From: Scilla litardierei
Taxonomy: Eukaryota; Streptophyta; Magnoliopsida; Asparagales; Asparagaceae
Direction: 5' to 3'
DNA length: 64,000 nucleotides
Assembly (NCBI GenBank): GCA_030789695.1
Contig: JAULAV010008717.1
Span: 1 to 64,000 of the forward strand
The notes beneath the pieces are model-generated. The model had not been told where the DNA came from. It ran no database searches and saw only the letters and a program-made list of their open reading frames with translations. Of the stretch, positions 10,146-22,350 are shown one piece after another (within the stretch, counting starts at the first letter, position 1; each line of letters opens with the position of its first letter). The position numbers and the translations under genes were made by a program.

Positions 10146-13100
10146 GTACGGGTGTCTAGGTGACTATCATTTCACCGCCTAGTCTCTTTTACACAATTTC
10201 ACAAAATAGCCTAAACATGGCTTACAACAACAACTGAGCAAGTTTCACTTGCCTGAAACGATGTCCGTAATCCTCAGTTCAACAGTCCAGAATCTCCCTA
10301 TGTGCTCAATCACCCATCACCAATCACCATTCACCAACCTACAGTCACGTATTCAATTATCTTAAATTAATGATTTAACCAAGCAATAAAATTAACGATT
10401 TTTATCTTGTTTAAACATGCGGTGTTTGAGTTCCTACGGATCGGGATATAGCTCAACACGATGCGAGAGCTACATTGACGTCGGGTAGAAATGTCTGGGG
10501 TTAGATCCGGAAGAGAGCAAGGTACGGCGTCGGCTAGCGACGAAGGTGGCCACGGATCAGCGACACGGAGGAAGATGGCCGCAGGAGGTATTGTCAGCCT
10601 AGGGTGGCGCGGCAACAGCAGTGGCTAAGGGGAGAGGGCTTGTTTTTGGGTAAGGGGGAGTGCGGCAATGGGCAGTTTTTGTGGAGAATGGCAGTATTTT
10701 TGTGGGGTTCTGCTATTTTGGAAGAAGGTGGCCGGATGTAGGGTGATGGGGTGTTGCGCGAGGTGGTGCGGCTGTCGGGGGACACGGCCTGGCTTCAAGG
10801 GGTGGCCGACGGCAGCCTAGGAGGAGGGTGCAGTTGTACATGTGGGAGTGCGACGGTTTTTTTGGGACAAAGGGGGTTGTGTTTGCGCGGTTTAAGGAGG
10901 AGGAGGAGATCGTGGAGGGGCTTGGCCGAAGCAAGGGGAAAAGGGCAGCTAGGTCTGGCGGCTGGGTGGCCAGTGGTAGGGAGGAGCAGTCGGCAGTTTA
11001 AGGGGAGAGGGCGACAGTTTTAGAGGAGGAGGGGGAGATTGCGGCAGTTTGGGGGTGGTTGCGTGGGGTTTTTCGGCGGGTGGAGGCCGCCATGGAGGAG
11101 TCCGGTGATGGGTGGCCTGCAATGGAGAAGATGGCTGTGACTAAGGGGAAGGAAGATGGATGACGGCGGCTGCGCATGAGATTTAAAGCCCTAGGTCACG
11201 TTTCGTTATAATAGGATGATTTGCTATATGGGGGTAGAAAGGGGTGCACTAAGGGTTGATTGGAGAGAGAGAGTGTGTGTGTGTGTGAGGGGAGGGTAGA
11301 ATTAGGGTGCAAATAGCTAGGGAATATTACATGTGATACGTAGGATTCCTAGGATTAGTTTTAATTAGATTTAATTAGGGATTGAATTCTGAATTAGCTA
11401 GGGCTAATTATAGATTAAAAGTGATTAGAGTGAAGGGTCGGTCTAACTGTGTCTGATAAATACAAGAAAAATATCGGGACGACCGTGTCGATGTGAGGGT
11501 CGAGATTAAGATGGTCGGTCATGAGCTAGGGTAACGAAAAATGGAACTAAAAATAAAAATGTCAACGTCGAAGTCTAAAGTTACGACACCCCTTCAAACA
11601 AAGTTGTTTTGTGGAAGAATGAGCCGTGAAATGAAGTTCACGAAAAAGTCCACAAATAAGTACTCTCTCAGAAGGTCTCAACAATATATAACTTTGCGCA
11701 TTCATAATACAAGAAGTGGTCACAAAAATACGTGTACGAACAAGAAGGCACGCGCACGAAGAACACACGATCGAAAAGCGATCGTGACATCCTACCCACC
11801 TTAGAGCAAAGTCCGTCCTCAGACTTTCTAACTAAAAAATATATATCTAGCCATTCTAGTAACTACCCCAATCGTATTATGCTATAATTCAAATCCTGTA
11901 TAGTTACTACAAGTGCTTATATATGCACAAGGTAGTCAAACATTAATAGTACAAACATGTATATATATGCACATTCTATACTTATACCTATCATAGACAG
12001 TCAAATACATACACATACTTCAAGCATTCATATAGTCACGTACATCCCTTATATAACTATCACTCATTTATCACATAACCATGGTACTGATACATACCTA
12101 AAAAATAGTTAACACTACCAAATACAATCGTAGTACTTCACGTATAGATAACTACCTATGAACAAACAATATGGATATACTACTCCCTATATCTCCTAGT
12201 GTACATTCAACACCAAACATATTAACACATGTAATCACACCATACAATATTAAATCATGTTTACTATATCTAATATACATTCACCCCTACTATAAATACA
12301 CACATATATAGTTATTCAAATACACGCAGATACTTCATCATATATGCACATCACATACAATCTTATAACTATATTCAAGACACAACACACCTATCATAGT
12401 CGCAAACACATATATCTAAGCACATACTTACTCGTGCATGGTGCGTACCCACACATGCTAATATACTCTTCATACATGCTACTTATACCACTATATACTT
12501 AGCACATTCTACACACCTAGTTAGCTAGCACATATACATTTAAACATTCAAGTCCTTCATAAAGAACTATACTACGAATCCAACACATATATCTATATAA
12601 TGGTATAGCCACCCACAACCAAGTGTGTAACGTAACCATGCTCAACCAAACCTATCACTATAACACATCATCCATTACTATGTTCACAGCATTAAACACA
12701 AACCCTAGACAAATATAATAATATACTTAGAGTATACCTAATCAAGCATGAGTGAGACTCAAAGACTCACACAAGAACCAGATTACTTTATATTCATAGC
12801 ACATATTCATACATATGCCAACACACCACTCTCATACACACACACACACCAACGTAATCATATTACTCGTCACACTACAAGTAAAAATGTTATTATATAC
12901 CCACAGCAATATCAGTCACACTTATATTTAGTCAAGTAACACCCCCATAATGCAATCACTTTACATACTATAATATATTCATACCATAGCAATTTACACA
13001 TAATTAGTATACAACTACATATATCTATCCATACTTAGTTACGACATACAATGATCGTGTATACCTCATGGTATACACGTACACACACAACATCCCATAA

Positions 13101-13451
13101 AGGCAAGCAGTACTATGCAAAATTATAACTCTATTACCATACGTATATCACACATATTCACACAGTATGTACATATCTACCCATGACTAAACCCATACAT
13201 ATCTACGTAAGAGCACACACTTATACGTACTAACATATAGATCATATAATAGGCCTACACACTTAACTATAAGTACACCTATTATCATTACACCTAGCAT
13301 GCACATGACTTTACTAGTATACTATTTCAAACATTTACAAGTACCTTCAAACTACAAACACCACTAGTAGATATTCCAACACTAATTCTAATATACATAG
13401 ACATCCCTAAAGTGGTATAGCTATCCACACACATATATATAAATACCATCA
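10146..13451. repeat. Long direct repeat A (LTR-like), left-truncated
   Basis: Homologous to 23476-26024 over its first 2.6 kb. It begins at gtacgggtgtctagg, where the other copy has gtacgggcatctagg inside a longer repeat; about 1.1 kb present in copy B is missing here, with agatc microhomology at the satellite junction. It holds a G-rich section (about 10490-11160), a short GT microsatellite (11274-11287), then about 1.6 kb of very AT-rich DNA with many acacatatat-like words. It continues past the nested Copia element at 20818. The small ORFs are not conserved in frame with those in copy B, so I call no gene. Confidence 0.7.
13447..13451. repeat. Target-site duplication, left copy (Copia)
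   Basis: CATCA immediately before the LTR start; the right copy at 20813-20817 reads TATCA, one mismatch in five. Copia elements make 5-bp duplications. Confidence 0.6.
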
Positions 13452-15527
13452 TGTTGGATCTAGATCCTAGCCTAGAGGGGGTGAATATGCTTATAAAAAA
13501 TTCTCTCGCAACCCACGAGAAGTCACACGCAGTCAAAACCACAACCAGAGTAAATGAGAGACAATCACAGAGTACACACAGATATACCCTGGTTCGGTCG
13601 CACCAACGACCTACGTCCAGTCCCAAGCTAATACTAGCATTAATAAGTTCCTTCTGTACACCTACAATGGGGTCCTAGCTCCAACTCCCACCTAGACTAT
13701 ACCACACTCAACAAAGTGCAGAACTCTATCAACCTAGTAAATTCGTATCTTGACTGCACCAACACATCAATACCCTCTTGTCTAGCCCCAACCAGACAAG
13801 TCCAAAATAGTCACAAAATATATGTAAAGTTTTCCCTACAGAGAACGTTACACTAAGACACGAATATAAAGAGTAAAGGGTTTAGAAATGCTCAGTTCAT
13901 GTCTGTGTAGTCGTCTCTGTCAATCAGCACGTCTTCAGCTCCAATCTGATGCAAACGGTGTCTCGATCCGATGCCTCGATCTCAAATAGCACACTGGTTT
14001 ATGTGTATATCAATCGCAGTTCAAAACTATTTATAAACGGGCTGTGCGCACAGTAAATCACTTAAACATTTAATCCACGTCAGCCTTCGCTTTTCTATTT
14101 CGATTTCACGCAAATGCCTTACCACGTCAGCACTTTTCGATAGCAAATCATTTGTTTTCATATTAGGGCATGCATGCGGAAGATCTCGTGGATGCAGCGG
14201 CCTCGTCTTCGACAACGGCGAGGACGACTCTGGCAGCGGATTGCTTCGACGGCGTCGACTTATCTGCAACTCCGACTTTCCTCCTTCGATAGCGTGAACT
14301 CGACACCGGCAACTCCTCCCCTTTGATGACGGTGCCTTTCCGTTGGATCGACGACTTAATGATACGGCGACGGCATCCTCTTTGAAGACGGGAGCACTAC
14401 AGTGGCGAACTCCGAGAGCGGGCTTCGATTGCTTCGTTGATCTTCGACGGCGGCTTTGAAGATGGCGATCGTCAGGCAATGACAGAGTACTGCAGCGAGA
14501 GGATGCAGCTTCTCCACGTACGACAATGGCAGTTTGGAGCTCTCGACTTTGGCATGCGGTTCGACAGCTTAGGGTAGCCGTGATCTTTGAGTTTGCCTTC
14601 TGACTTCCGTAGCGAGAATGGCAGCGGACTTAGATTTCTGGACGACGGGCTTCCTTCTTCTTCGACTGCTCGACGACAGCTTCGTCTTTCTCGTGTGCAC
14701 GTCAGCTGCGAAAGGGTACGGCAGCTTCGAGAGTTTTGCGGCGATGTTAGCTCGACTTCGTCTTCAACTTCACTCCGATGGTAGCTTCATCTTGAAGATG
14801 GCAGCGAGATGGTGTTTTGATGATGGAGATGTCGCAGCCACTTCTTCGAAGATGAGACGGGTGTGAGCTCAACGATGTACTTGATGTTGATGATGATGAA
14901 TATTAGGGTTTCAGCAAGTAGAAGTTGATGGAGTTTTAATCCTTACTGTCAACTTTGAGAGCTTTCCCCTTGGGACTTTGTTGCGAGAGTATGTGCTTAA
15001 GCTCTTGTATGTTTGATGTGGCAATATGCTAGTGTTTGCTCTTTGTTTGGCCACATAGCTTTTGGAAACAATTTGCTTGGTCGAGAGCCTTTAAGAAAAT
15101 GTTATGTGTGGGCGCAAGTTTTTTTTATGCTAGGGTTTTCAGCCGCACACCTTAAGCTCTTCTATTGAGGGGGTTTAAATAAGGTGTGCTAGGGTTTCAA
15201 GCGGCATATGATGATGCTAATTGACAATTCTTTGAATCAATGAACTGAGATTTGAATATGGTTTCAATAAAAATATTAGATTGACCCATTCCTCAAATAG
15301 ATATGAACAAATCAAGTAGATTCTCTCCATCTTATCTTATATTGGACCAAGTCCAATTGCTTTGTAGACAACACTTCCTCTCTCCCAATATGCTATATGA
15401 ATAGCAATTTTGCCAACGCTTAATACTACGATTTTTCCATTCCTGAAACACACTTAGCACACACGTTAAATAGTTTGCACACGTTTGTCATCATCAAACT
15501 ACAGTTCCTAGATCGGTGCGTCCAACA
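13452..15527 (-). repeat. 3' LTR of nested Copia element
   Basis: 2076 bp, starting tgttggatctagatcc and ending ggtgcgtccaaca on the displayed strand. It pairs with 18734-20812; over the first 230 nt I count about 15 differences, so roughly 93-94 percent identity there. A TATA box (TATAAATAG on the minus strand, 14036-14028) marks the likely promoter. Open frames of up to 150 codons here are not conserved between the two LTRs. Confidence 0.85.
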
Positions 15528-15540
15528 ATCTCCCCCTTTT
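15528..15540 (-). other. Polypurine tract of Copia element
   Basis: The minus strand reads aaaagggggagat directly against the 3' LTR. It would prime plus-strand DNA synthesis and fixes the orientation of the element. Confidence 0.8.
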
Positions 15541-16834
15541 GATGATGACAACCCAATGAAAGATTTGAGCAAATAGAATGTGAAGTGTGTTGAAGAATGT
15601 CATGCATATGAGCAATACAATGAGATATAAGCATTACGAGCATGCACAATATACCAATGAAAAAATCATGCTCCCCCTATTTCCAAGCTCCCCCTTGGAC
15701 ATGTATTTCAATACTTCTCCTTCAACAAATAATACCATTACCATTTTGTGACAACAATACCCAAATTTTTTTCCAAATCTTTTCCTTTCTCCCACTTTGC
15801 TATCATCAAAAGTAGACTAATGAAGTCATCAAATAACACATGCAAAAATAAAGTGTTATTGAGTATATCTAGCACTTGCAATGCATTTTCTATAAAGTAG
15901 ACAATTCAAATTCAGGAAAATCATAATTTAGACTTCACCACCAATGTGTAAGTGTGTTAATATAAACATTAAAGTACAAAGGGAGATTCAATTTAGAACA
16001 TCAACCAAATCGACCCACATTTTCCATTGAACATGAATTTTACTTGGATTGATTTTTCGCATCTCATTAAAAATGAGTTCAAGATACCAAACCCGAAAAC
16101 ATAGCCTATAAGGACTCTTAGATGCGGGGTGGCATTGCTTGACGAGTAAAATACACCAACGCTAAAGATTATCCATAAAGCATATGTTGGATACTCGTGG
16201 GTAGTGTACATTCCATGAATTGTATCCATTTTTCATACGGAGCAAGGTTCATGTATATTTTTTTTCATTTACAATTCTTTTTGTGCTCAATTTTTATTCA
16301 TGGCAATACACATCATATCTCTTAGAATATTCAGTTTTTATTCATCCTACATTCACTTTCTACTATTCATAAAAAGAATCTCCAAAAGTACAACCATTTT
16401 AGTATTCGTGGAAGTGCGTATGTAGGTGTAGAAATCAAATTAATCATTTCAAGAAGCATGTCATGGCTATCAAATAGTTTCTAACATACGTATGTAGCTA
16501 TAACAATAATACAATGATTTCTACAAGGATATGAATGAACATTCAATAATACCGCTTATAAAGATTCATAAAGAGGTATTCATTACGCACCATTTTTTGT
16601 TTTTTTTTCATTTTTTTGTTTTTCTTTTATAAAGAACTAAAACAAACCAAAAAAACAAGCAATCAAGCACACAAACAAAGATTAAATCAAGCACACACAC
16701 AAAACTATGAAGGTATGCAGTGAATGCAAAGAGGGAAAAGAAATATACCTTCGCGTCACTATTTGACTAAGGAGCTAAAAGAATGAGACTTTCACTTCAT
16801 TGTTCGCCAAAACTCCATCCCACCTACATGAAAG
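15541..16834. other. Copia internal remnant without recognisable coding domain
   Basis: AT-rich DNA between the polypurine tract and gag. A second C-rich word (ctccccct) occurs near 15671. A 78-codon minus frame at 15993-16229 has no domain that I recognise. The position is where pol should lie, so this marks the deletion. Confidence 0.55.
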
Positions 16835-18690
16835 TTGTTAAGTGTGACCTTGGAATCCAATAAGGTCCACTAGTGTTAGCCATTAAAGATTTAGGACCCA
16901 CACTTATTTGAACTTTATGTTTGTGTTCCTAAACTTACAATAATAGGATGTGTGACCAACACTATCACAAGTAAAGCACTTTGCATGCATATTTTTCACA
17001 ATAGAGGGCACATTGTGGAATTTCTTAAAGACAGTCTTTTTAGCAGTTTTTGAATTAAATCCAAGTCCTCGTCTATTATTGCCATATAATTGATTCTTTA
17101 AAATAGTATCCAACGATTGTTTCTCTATAGAGAACTTAATGGACAATTCAAGACTAGAGACTTTGGATTTTAATAGCAATTTTCATCCACAACAAAGTAC
17201 ATTTACTTATAAAAGCTCTCTTATTTTCCTCCTCCTTCTTTTCAAATTCAACCATTTTTCTTTTAAGATCGTTATTTGACATGCACATTTTATCATTAAG
17301 CTCTTTAATCATATAATTCTTTTCTGTTTCGCGCTTAATTAAATCCTGCTTAAGCATGCTAATTTCATTCAATAAGGAAGGGCAAGAGAGACACGCAACT
17401 AAATCATTAAAGCATGATTTTTCCTTTTTCATTATAGCAATGGTAGAATCACGTTCATCAAGATTTTCTCTAAGAATATAAACTTCTTCAGAAATATCAC
17501 AGTTTTCATTTTGTAATTTAAAGCTGGCATTCCTATAATCAATCAGCGTGAGTTCTAGCTCATTAATCTCATTTTGCATTCCTTTACAAACTTCTAACAA
17601 TTCGGCTTTAGTAAAGGAATTTACCTCATCGCTCTTTGCCATTAAGCAGACGACAGTGGAGTGGGCTACCACCTCTTCCTCATCCTCATCATCGTTGTCT
17701 ATTTCCCAAGTTAGCATCTTGGCTTTTCCTTTATCTTTAGCAACATGAGCAGTCTCTTGTCTACAATTCTTTGCGAAGTATCCCTTTTTCCTGTATTTGA
17801 AGCATTCAACTCTATTAGCAGAATCTTGTTCAGAAGAATTTTTATCATAATTAAAAGTGTTAGAGCGAATGAACCTTCTATGCATTTCTGATCTTTCTTA
17901 AGGAGTTCTGACGAACTTTCTAAAATTTCTAACCATTAGCGACATCTCCTCATCATCATCTTCATCTTCGTTAGCTTTCAGAGCAAGTAGCTTTGAAACT
18001 TTTTCCTTCTCCTCAGGTTTCTCTCTTTCTTCAATATTTTGCAGTTCAAGCTCGTGGGACATTAGATTACCTATCAAGTCCTCCATCCTCATCAGTGATA
18101 GATCCTTCGCTTCTTGGATGGCAGTGACTTTAGGTCTGAAAGAGCTTGGCAGCGCTCCTAATAATTTCCTCACCTGCTCAAGACTAGAATATGTCTTACC
18201 AAGCGAGCTAGACTTGTAGATGATATTAGTGAATCTCGCAAACATCTCTGATATAGTCTCTGATGGTAGCATGCGAAATCCCTCGTACTCTGTGCTTAGA
18301 AGTGCAAGTCTAGACTCCTTCACCTGTGACGTTCCCTCGTGCGTCACCTCCAGTGTATGCCATATTTCCTATGCAGTTAGACAATGGGAGATATGATTGA
18401 ATTCAGATTTATCTAATGAAAAAATGAGAGCATTCATAGCTTTAGCATTAAGAGAATAAAGCCTCCAATCATTATCATCTCATTTATCATCAGGTTTAAG
18501 CATCTCAACATTTTCAAAATTTAATGACAGGTGGTTTATATCCTTTTTTAACAATTTGCCAAGATTTATAGTCAATAGATATTAAGTAGATTCTCATACG
18601 ATTTTTTCAATAAGCATAATCTACTCTACTAAATCTAGGTGGACGTGATATGGACTGACCCTCAGCAAAAGCACTATCAATGTGATCCAT
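16835..18690 (-). pseudogene. Copia gag pseudogene
   Basis: Gag (nucleocapsid precursor) decayed by several breaks. It starts MDHIDSAFAEGQSISRPPRF at 18690. A Trp-to-stop change (TGA) follows within 30 codons, then a frameshift. The frame open at 18347-17898 matches the UBN2/gag-polypeptide type (WHTLEVTHEGTSQVKESRL style, SLMRMEDLIGNLMSHELEL), ends in a TAA, and continues in the same frame at 17885-17154. A first zinc knuckle is ruined (CFKYRKKGYFAKNC, with the second Cys and the His both replaced by Tyr). A long Glu/Lys-rich probable coiled coil follows. After another frameshift near 17170 a second zinc knuckle is intact (CFTCDSVGHTSYYC), then a degenerate end near 16840. It cannot make a functional protein. 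Confidence 0.85.
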
Positions 18691-18719
18691 GGTCAAACCT
18701 AGGCTAGATCCTAAAATCT

Positions 18720-18731
18720 GCTCTGATACCA
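18720..18731 (-). other. Primer-binding site, initiator Met-tRNA type
   Basis: The minus strand reads TGGTATCAGAGC, complementary to the 3' end of plant initiator Met-tRNA, two bases after the 5' LTR end. This is standard for Copia elements. Confidence 0.9.
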
Positions 18732-18733
18732 CT

Positions 18734-20812
18734 TGTTGGATATGGATCCTAGCCTAGAGGGGGGTGAATAGGCTTATAAAACATTCTCGTGTAACCCACG
18801 AGAAGTCACACGCAGTCAAAAGCACAACCAGAGTATATGAGAGACAATCACAGAGTACACACAGATATACACTGGTTCGGTCGCACCAACGACCTACGTC
18901 CAGCCCAAGCAAATATTAGCATTAATAAGTTCCTTCTGTACACCTACAATGGGATCCTAGCTCCAACTCTCCGCCTAGACTGTACCACACTTAACAAAGT
19001 GCAGAAATCTATCAACCTAGTAAATGCGTATCTTGACTGCACAAACACGTCAAGACTCTCTTGTCTAACCCCAACCAGACAAGTCCATTATAGTCACAAG
19101 ATATATGTAAAGTTTTCCCTACAGAAAACATTACACTAAGACACGAATATAAAGTGTAAAGGGTATAGAAATGCTCAGTTTATGTCCGTGTAGTCGTCTC
19201 TGTCAATCAGCATGTTGTAAGCTCCAATCTGATGCAAACGTTGTCTCGATCCGACTCCTCGATCTCAAATAGCACACTGGTCTGTGCGTATAGCAATCGC
19301 ATTTCAAAACTATTTATAATCGGGCTGTGCACATAGTAAATCACTTAAACATTTAATCCACGTCAGCATTCGCTTTTCTTTTTCGATTTCATGCAAATGC
19401 CTTCCCACGTCAGCACTTTCTGATAGCAAATCGTTTGTTTTCGTATTAGGGTATGTAGGCGGAAGATCTCGTGGATGCGGTGGCCTCGTCTTCGACAACA
19501 GTGAGGACGACTCCAGCGGTGGATTGCTTCGACGGCAGCGACTTCTCTGCAATTCCGACTGTCCTCCTTCGACAGTGTGAACTCGACACCGACAACCCCT
19601 CTTTGATGACGGCTCCTTCTCCGATGGATCGATGACTCAATCATACGGCGACGACCTCCTCTTCGACAACGGGAGCACTACAACGACGAACTCTGAGAGC
19701 GGGCTTCGATTGCTTCGTTGATCTTCGACGGCGGCTTTGAAGACGGTGATCTTCCCGACGATTAAAGGGTACGATGGCGAGAGGATGCAGCTTCTCCAAG
19801 TACGACAGTGGCAGTTCGGAGCTCTCGACTTTGGCGTGCAGGTCGACGGCTTAGGGCAGCCGCGATCTTCAAGTTTGCCTTCTGACTTTCGTAGCGAGAA
19901 CGACAGCGGTGACTTCGATTTCTCGACGACGGGCTTCCTTCTTCTCCGACTGCTCGACGGCAGCTCCGTCTTTCTCGTGTGCACGTCAGCTGCGAGAGGG
20001 TATGGCAGCTTTGAGAGTTCTACAGCGATGTTAGCTCGACTTCGTCTTCAACTTCACTTCGACGGTAGCTTCATCTTGAAGATGGCAGTGAGATGGTGTT
20101 TCGATGATGGAGATGCCACAGCCACTTCTTCGAAGATGAGACGGGTGTGAGCTCGACGATACTTGATGTTGATGTTGATGAATATTAGGGTTTCGGCAAG
20201 TAGAAGTTGATGGAGTTTTAATCCTTGCTGTCAACTTTGAGAGCTTTCCCCTTGGAACTTTGTTGCGAGAGTATGTGCTTAAGATCTTGTATGTTTGATG
20301 CGGCAATAGGCTAGGGTTTTACTCTTTGTTTGGCCACATAGCTTTTGGAAACAATTTGCTTGGTCAAGAGCTTTTTGGAAAATGTTATGTGTGGGCGCAA
20401 GTTTTTTTTTGATGCTAGGGGGTTCAGCCGCACACCTTAAGCTCTTCTATTGAGGGGGTTTAAATAAGGTGTGCTAGGGTTTCAAGTGGCATATGATGAT
20501 GCTAATTGAGAATCCCTTGAATCTAGGAATTGAGATTTGAATAGGGTTTCAATAGAAATATTAGATTGACCCATTCCTCAAATAGATATGAACAAATCAA
20601 GTAGATTCTCTCCATCTTATCTTATATTGGACCAAGTCCAATTGCTTTGTAGACAATACTTCCTCTCTCCCAATATGCTATATGAGTAGAAATTTCGCCA
20701 ATGCTTAGTACTACGATTTTGCCATTCCTGAAACACAATTAGCACACACGTTAAATAGTTCGCACACGTTTGTCATCATCAAACTAGAGTTCCTAGATCG
20801 TTGCATCCAACA
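18734..20812 (-). repeat. 5' LTR of nested Copia element
   Basis: 2079 bp, tgttggatatggatcc to gttgcatccaaca on the displayed strand. A TATA box (minus TATAAATA at about 19318-19311) corresponds to the one in the other LTR. Open frames inside are not maintained relative to the partner LTR. Confidence 0.85.
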
Positions 20813-20817
20813 TATCA
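20813..20817. repeat. Target-site duplication, right copy (Copia)
   Basis: TATCA, matching CATCA at 13447-13451 in four of five positions. Confidence 0.6.
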
Positions 20818-22350
20818 TCCATACAACTTCACATATATCATGAATAACACTGAGCATGCATATATAACACAAGAGACAATCATTAGTATACTAAGGGTAG
20901 CCCACTCATAAATGAGTGGTACGCAGGGGTTAACACACACGGGTCCACTCACTCTACCTATAGACATGCACCACAATGACATCACAATAATACTAATGGG
21001 CCCACCATGCTAAAATAAGGTTGACATAGGCAACATCAAGCACTAGTATGGTGACTAAGCAATGGTAAGGGAACAGAAATCAAATAGCGTAACGAAACAA
21101 GATCGGGATGAACGGGTTCAGATGAGGCATGGATAAGGAGATAGCTTGGTTAGGTAAAACAGAGATATAAATGTGAATATTCAAGTAAGTGAAGGAAAGA
21201 TATAATAACATCCTTATAAAATACAGGAGAATAGCGTGTAGATGATATAAGTTAAAATATGAAGTAGGGATTAGACGAAATAATTTGTATAGAGATGAAG
21301 TGACTGTTCTGCAATTGGAACTAGATTTGTACTAAGAACTTTGGAGTAGGAAAAAAACGAAGAATATAAAAACAGACATAATTGAAATGTTGGATTTCTC
21401 TTTTGCATAGAAAATATTTAGAGGTCGGTACAATAAGTTGTTTGAAATAAGTTTGAGTAATATATATATATATTGTAAGAGAAGAAATGATATATTGGAT
21501 TATCGAAAAATCATTATATGAAGGAAGTAAGATATTCTCATGAGAATGAAAGATATAGGTTATAAAATATTATAAGGTAGTAGTTTAAAGATTTCGGCGA
21601 AAAAGTTTCGAATTCAAAGAATGAGTTTAAGTCAACTGAAAGGTAGAAAGTCTAAGCTCATGCTAAATGTCTTCAAAAAATTTAAACTGGAGAGGAATTT
21701 AAAAATAATATTATTGAAAATACTTTTCGAAGGATCAGGATGGTAATGGGGAAGATTCAACGTTTAACGATGAAGGACATGAAGGAATCCCGTTAAACAA
21801 AAACAAGGAAGTGAATCAAATACGTACATAAGGCTGTGAAATAACTTAGTGAATCTGCTACGATGGGATTCTATGGTCATTAGCTCAAAGTATAATTATT
21901 AGAAAATGATAGAAATCAGGGGTTCTAATTACTGGGTAGACTAAAGATTATGAGAAACTTAGCACTAAGACTTTCTAATGAACTAGACTGTAATAGAGAT
22001 CTCAGGGAAAGAGTCCTTAGAGGATCAAGATTACGTTCTGCTGAGCCCGAAATCTGATGGACCCAAGCGAACGACAAAAGGAAAAACTCTAGAAGTCTAA
22101 TATAGTCAGGGCTGGGTGAGAGGCTACTAAGGTATCCTAAGTTAAGTACGACTAAATCTTATGAAGCTAACTATCAAACTTAGACGTCTATCTAAGTCTT
22201 CCTACCATCTAAGACAAGGAAAACCTTTACATTAGACTCAAATTTTATGACTCGAATGTTTCGAATATTTCAATGGATGTTATTATTATTATCGTTGTTT
22301 CGATATTTCGAGGTACAACGACCTGCATGGGCCACCACAAAAACCTGTCA
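20818..22350. other. Interior or LTR continuation of outer island, no gene
   Basis: AT-rich, non-coding DNA that continues repeat A after the Copia insertion. It contains a short TA run (about 21459-21472). No reverse transcriptase, gag or other domain was recognised on either strand. Whether it belongs to the first LTR or to the interior is not decidable by eye. Confidence 0.45.

Larger units (their letters stand above)
13452..20812 (-). mobile_element. Copia LTR retrotransposon, SIRE/Maximus-like, pol-deleted, nested
   Basis: A minus-strand element of 7361 bp. The 5' LTR is 18734-20812, the primer-binding site 18731-18720, gag remnants about 18690-16835, the polypurine tract 15540-15528 and the 3' LTR 13452-15527. 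LTRs start TGTTGGA and end TCCAACA. No protease, integrase, reverse transcriptase or RNase H is recognisable between gag and the polypurine tract (only about 1.3 kb remains), so it is internally deleted and non-autonomous. Gag style, initiator-Met priming and a gggggagattgttgg polypurine junction all fit SIRE/Maximus Copia. It sits inside repeat A of the outer island and is thus younger. Confidence 0.85.

Noticed and set aside
10751..11023. Gly/Arg-rich frame in repeat A, with a partly similar frame at 24079-24339 in repeat B
   Set aside because: The similarity follows from the DNA repeat; frames are shifted relative to each other and composition is G-rich low complexity. No domain.
14027..14479. 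150-codon minus frame and other frames within the Copia LTRs
   Set aside because: Not maintained between the two LTRs (the partner at 19310-19984 is split over several frames); LTR non-coding DNA explains them.
15993..16229. 78-codon minus frame as a Copia env-like or pol gene
   Set aside because: No reverse transcriptase, integrase or envelope motif can be recognised and there is no supporting context beyond its position.
18720..18731. tRNA gene remnant (match to initiator Met-tRNA 3' end)
   Set aside because: Only 12 nt match and they sit at the correct place for a retrotransposon primer-binding site.
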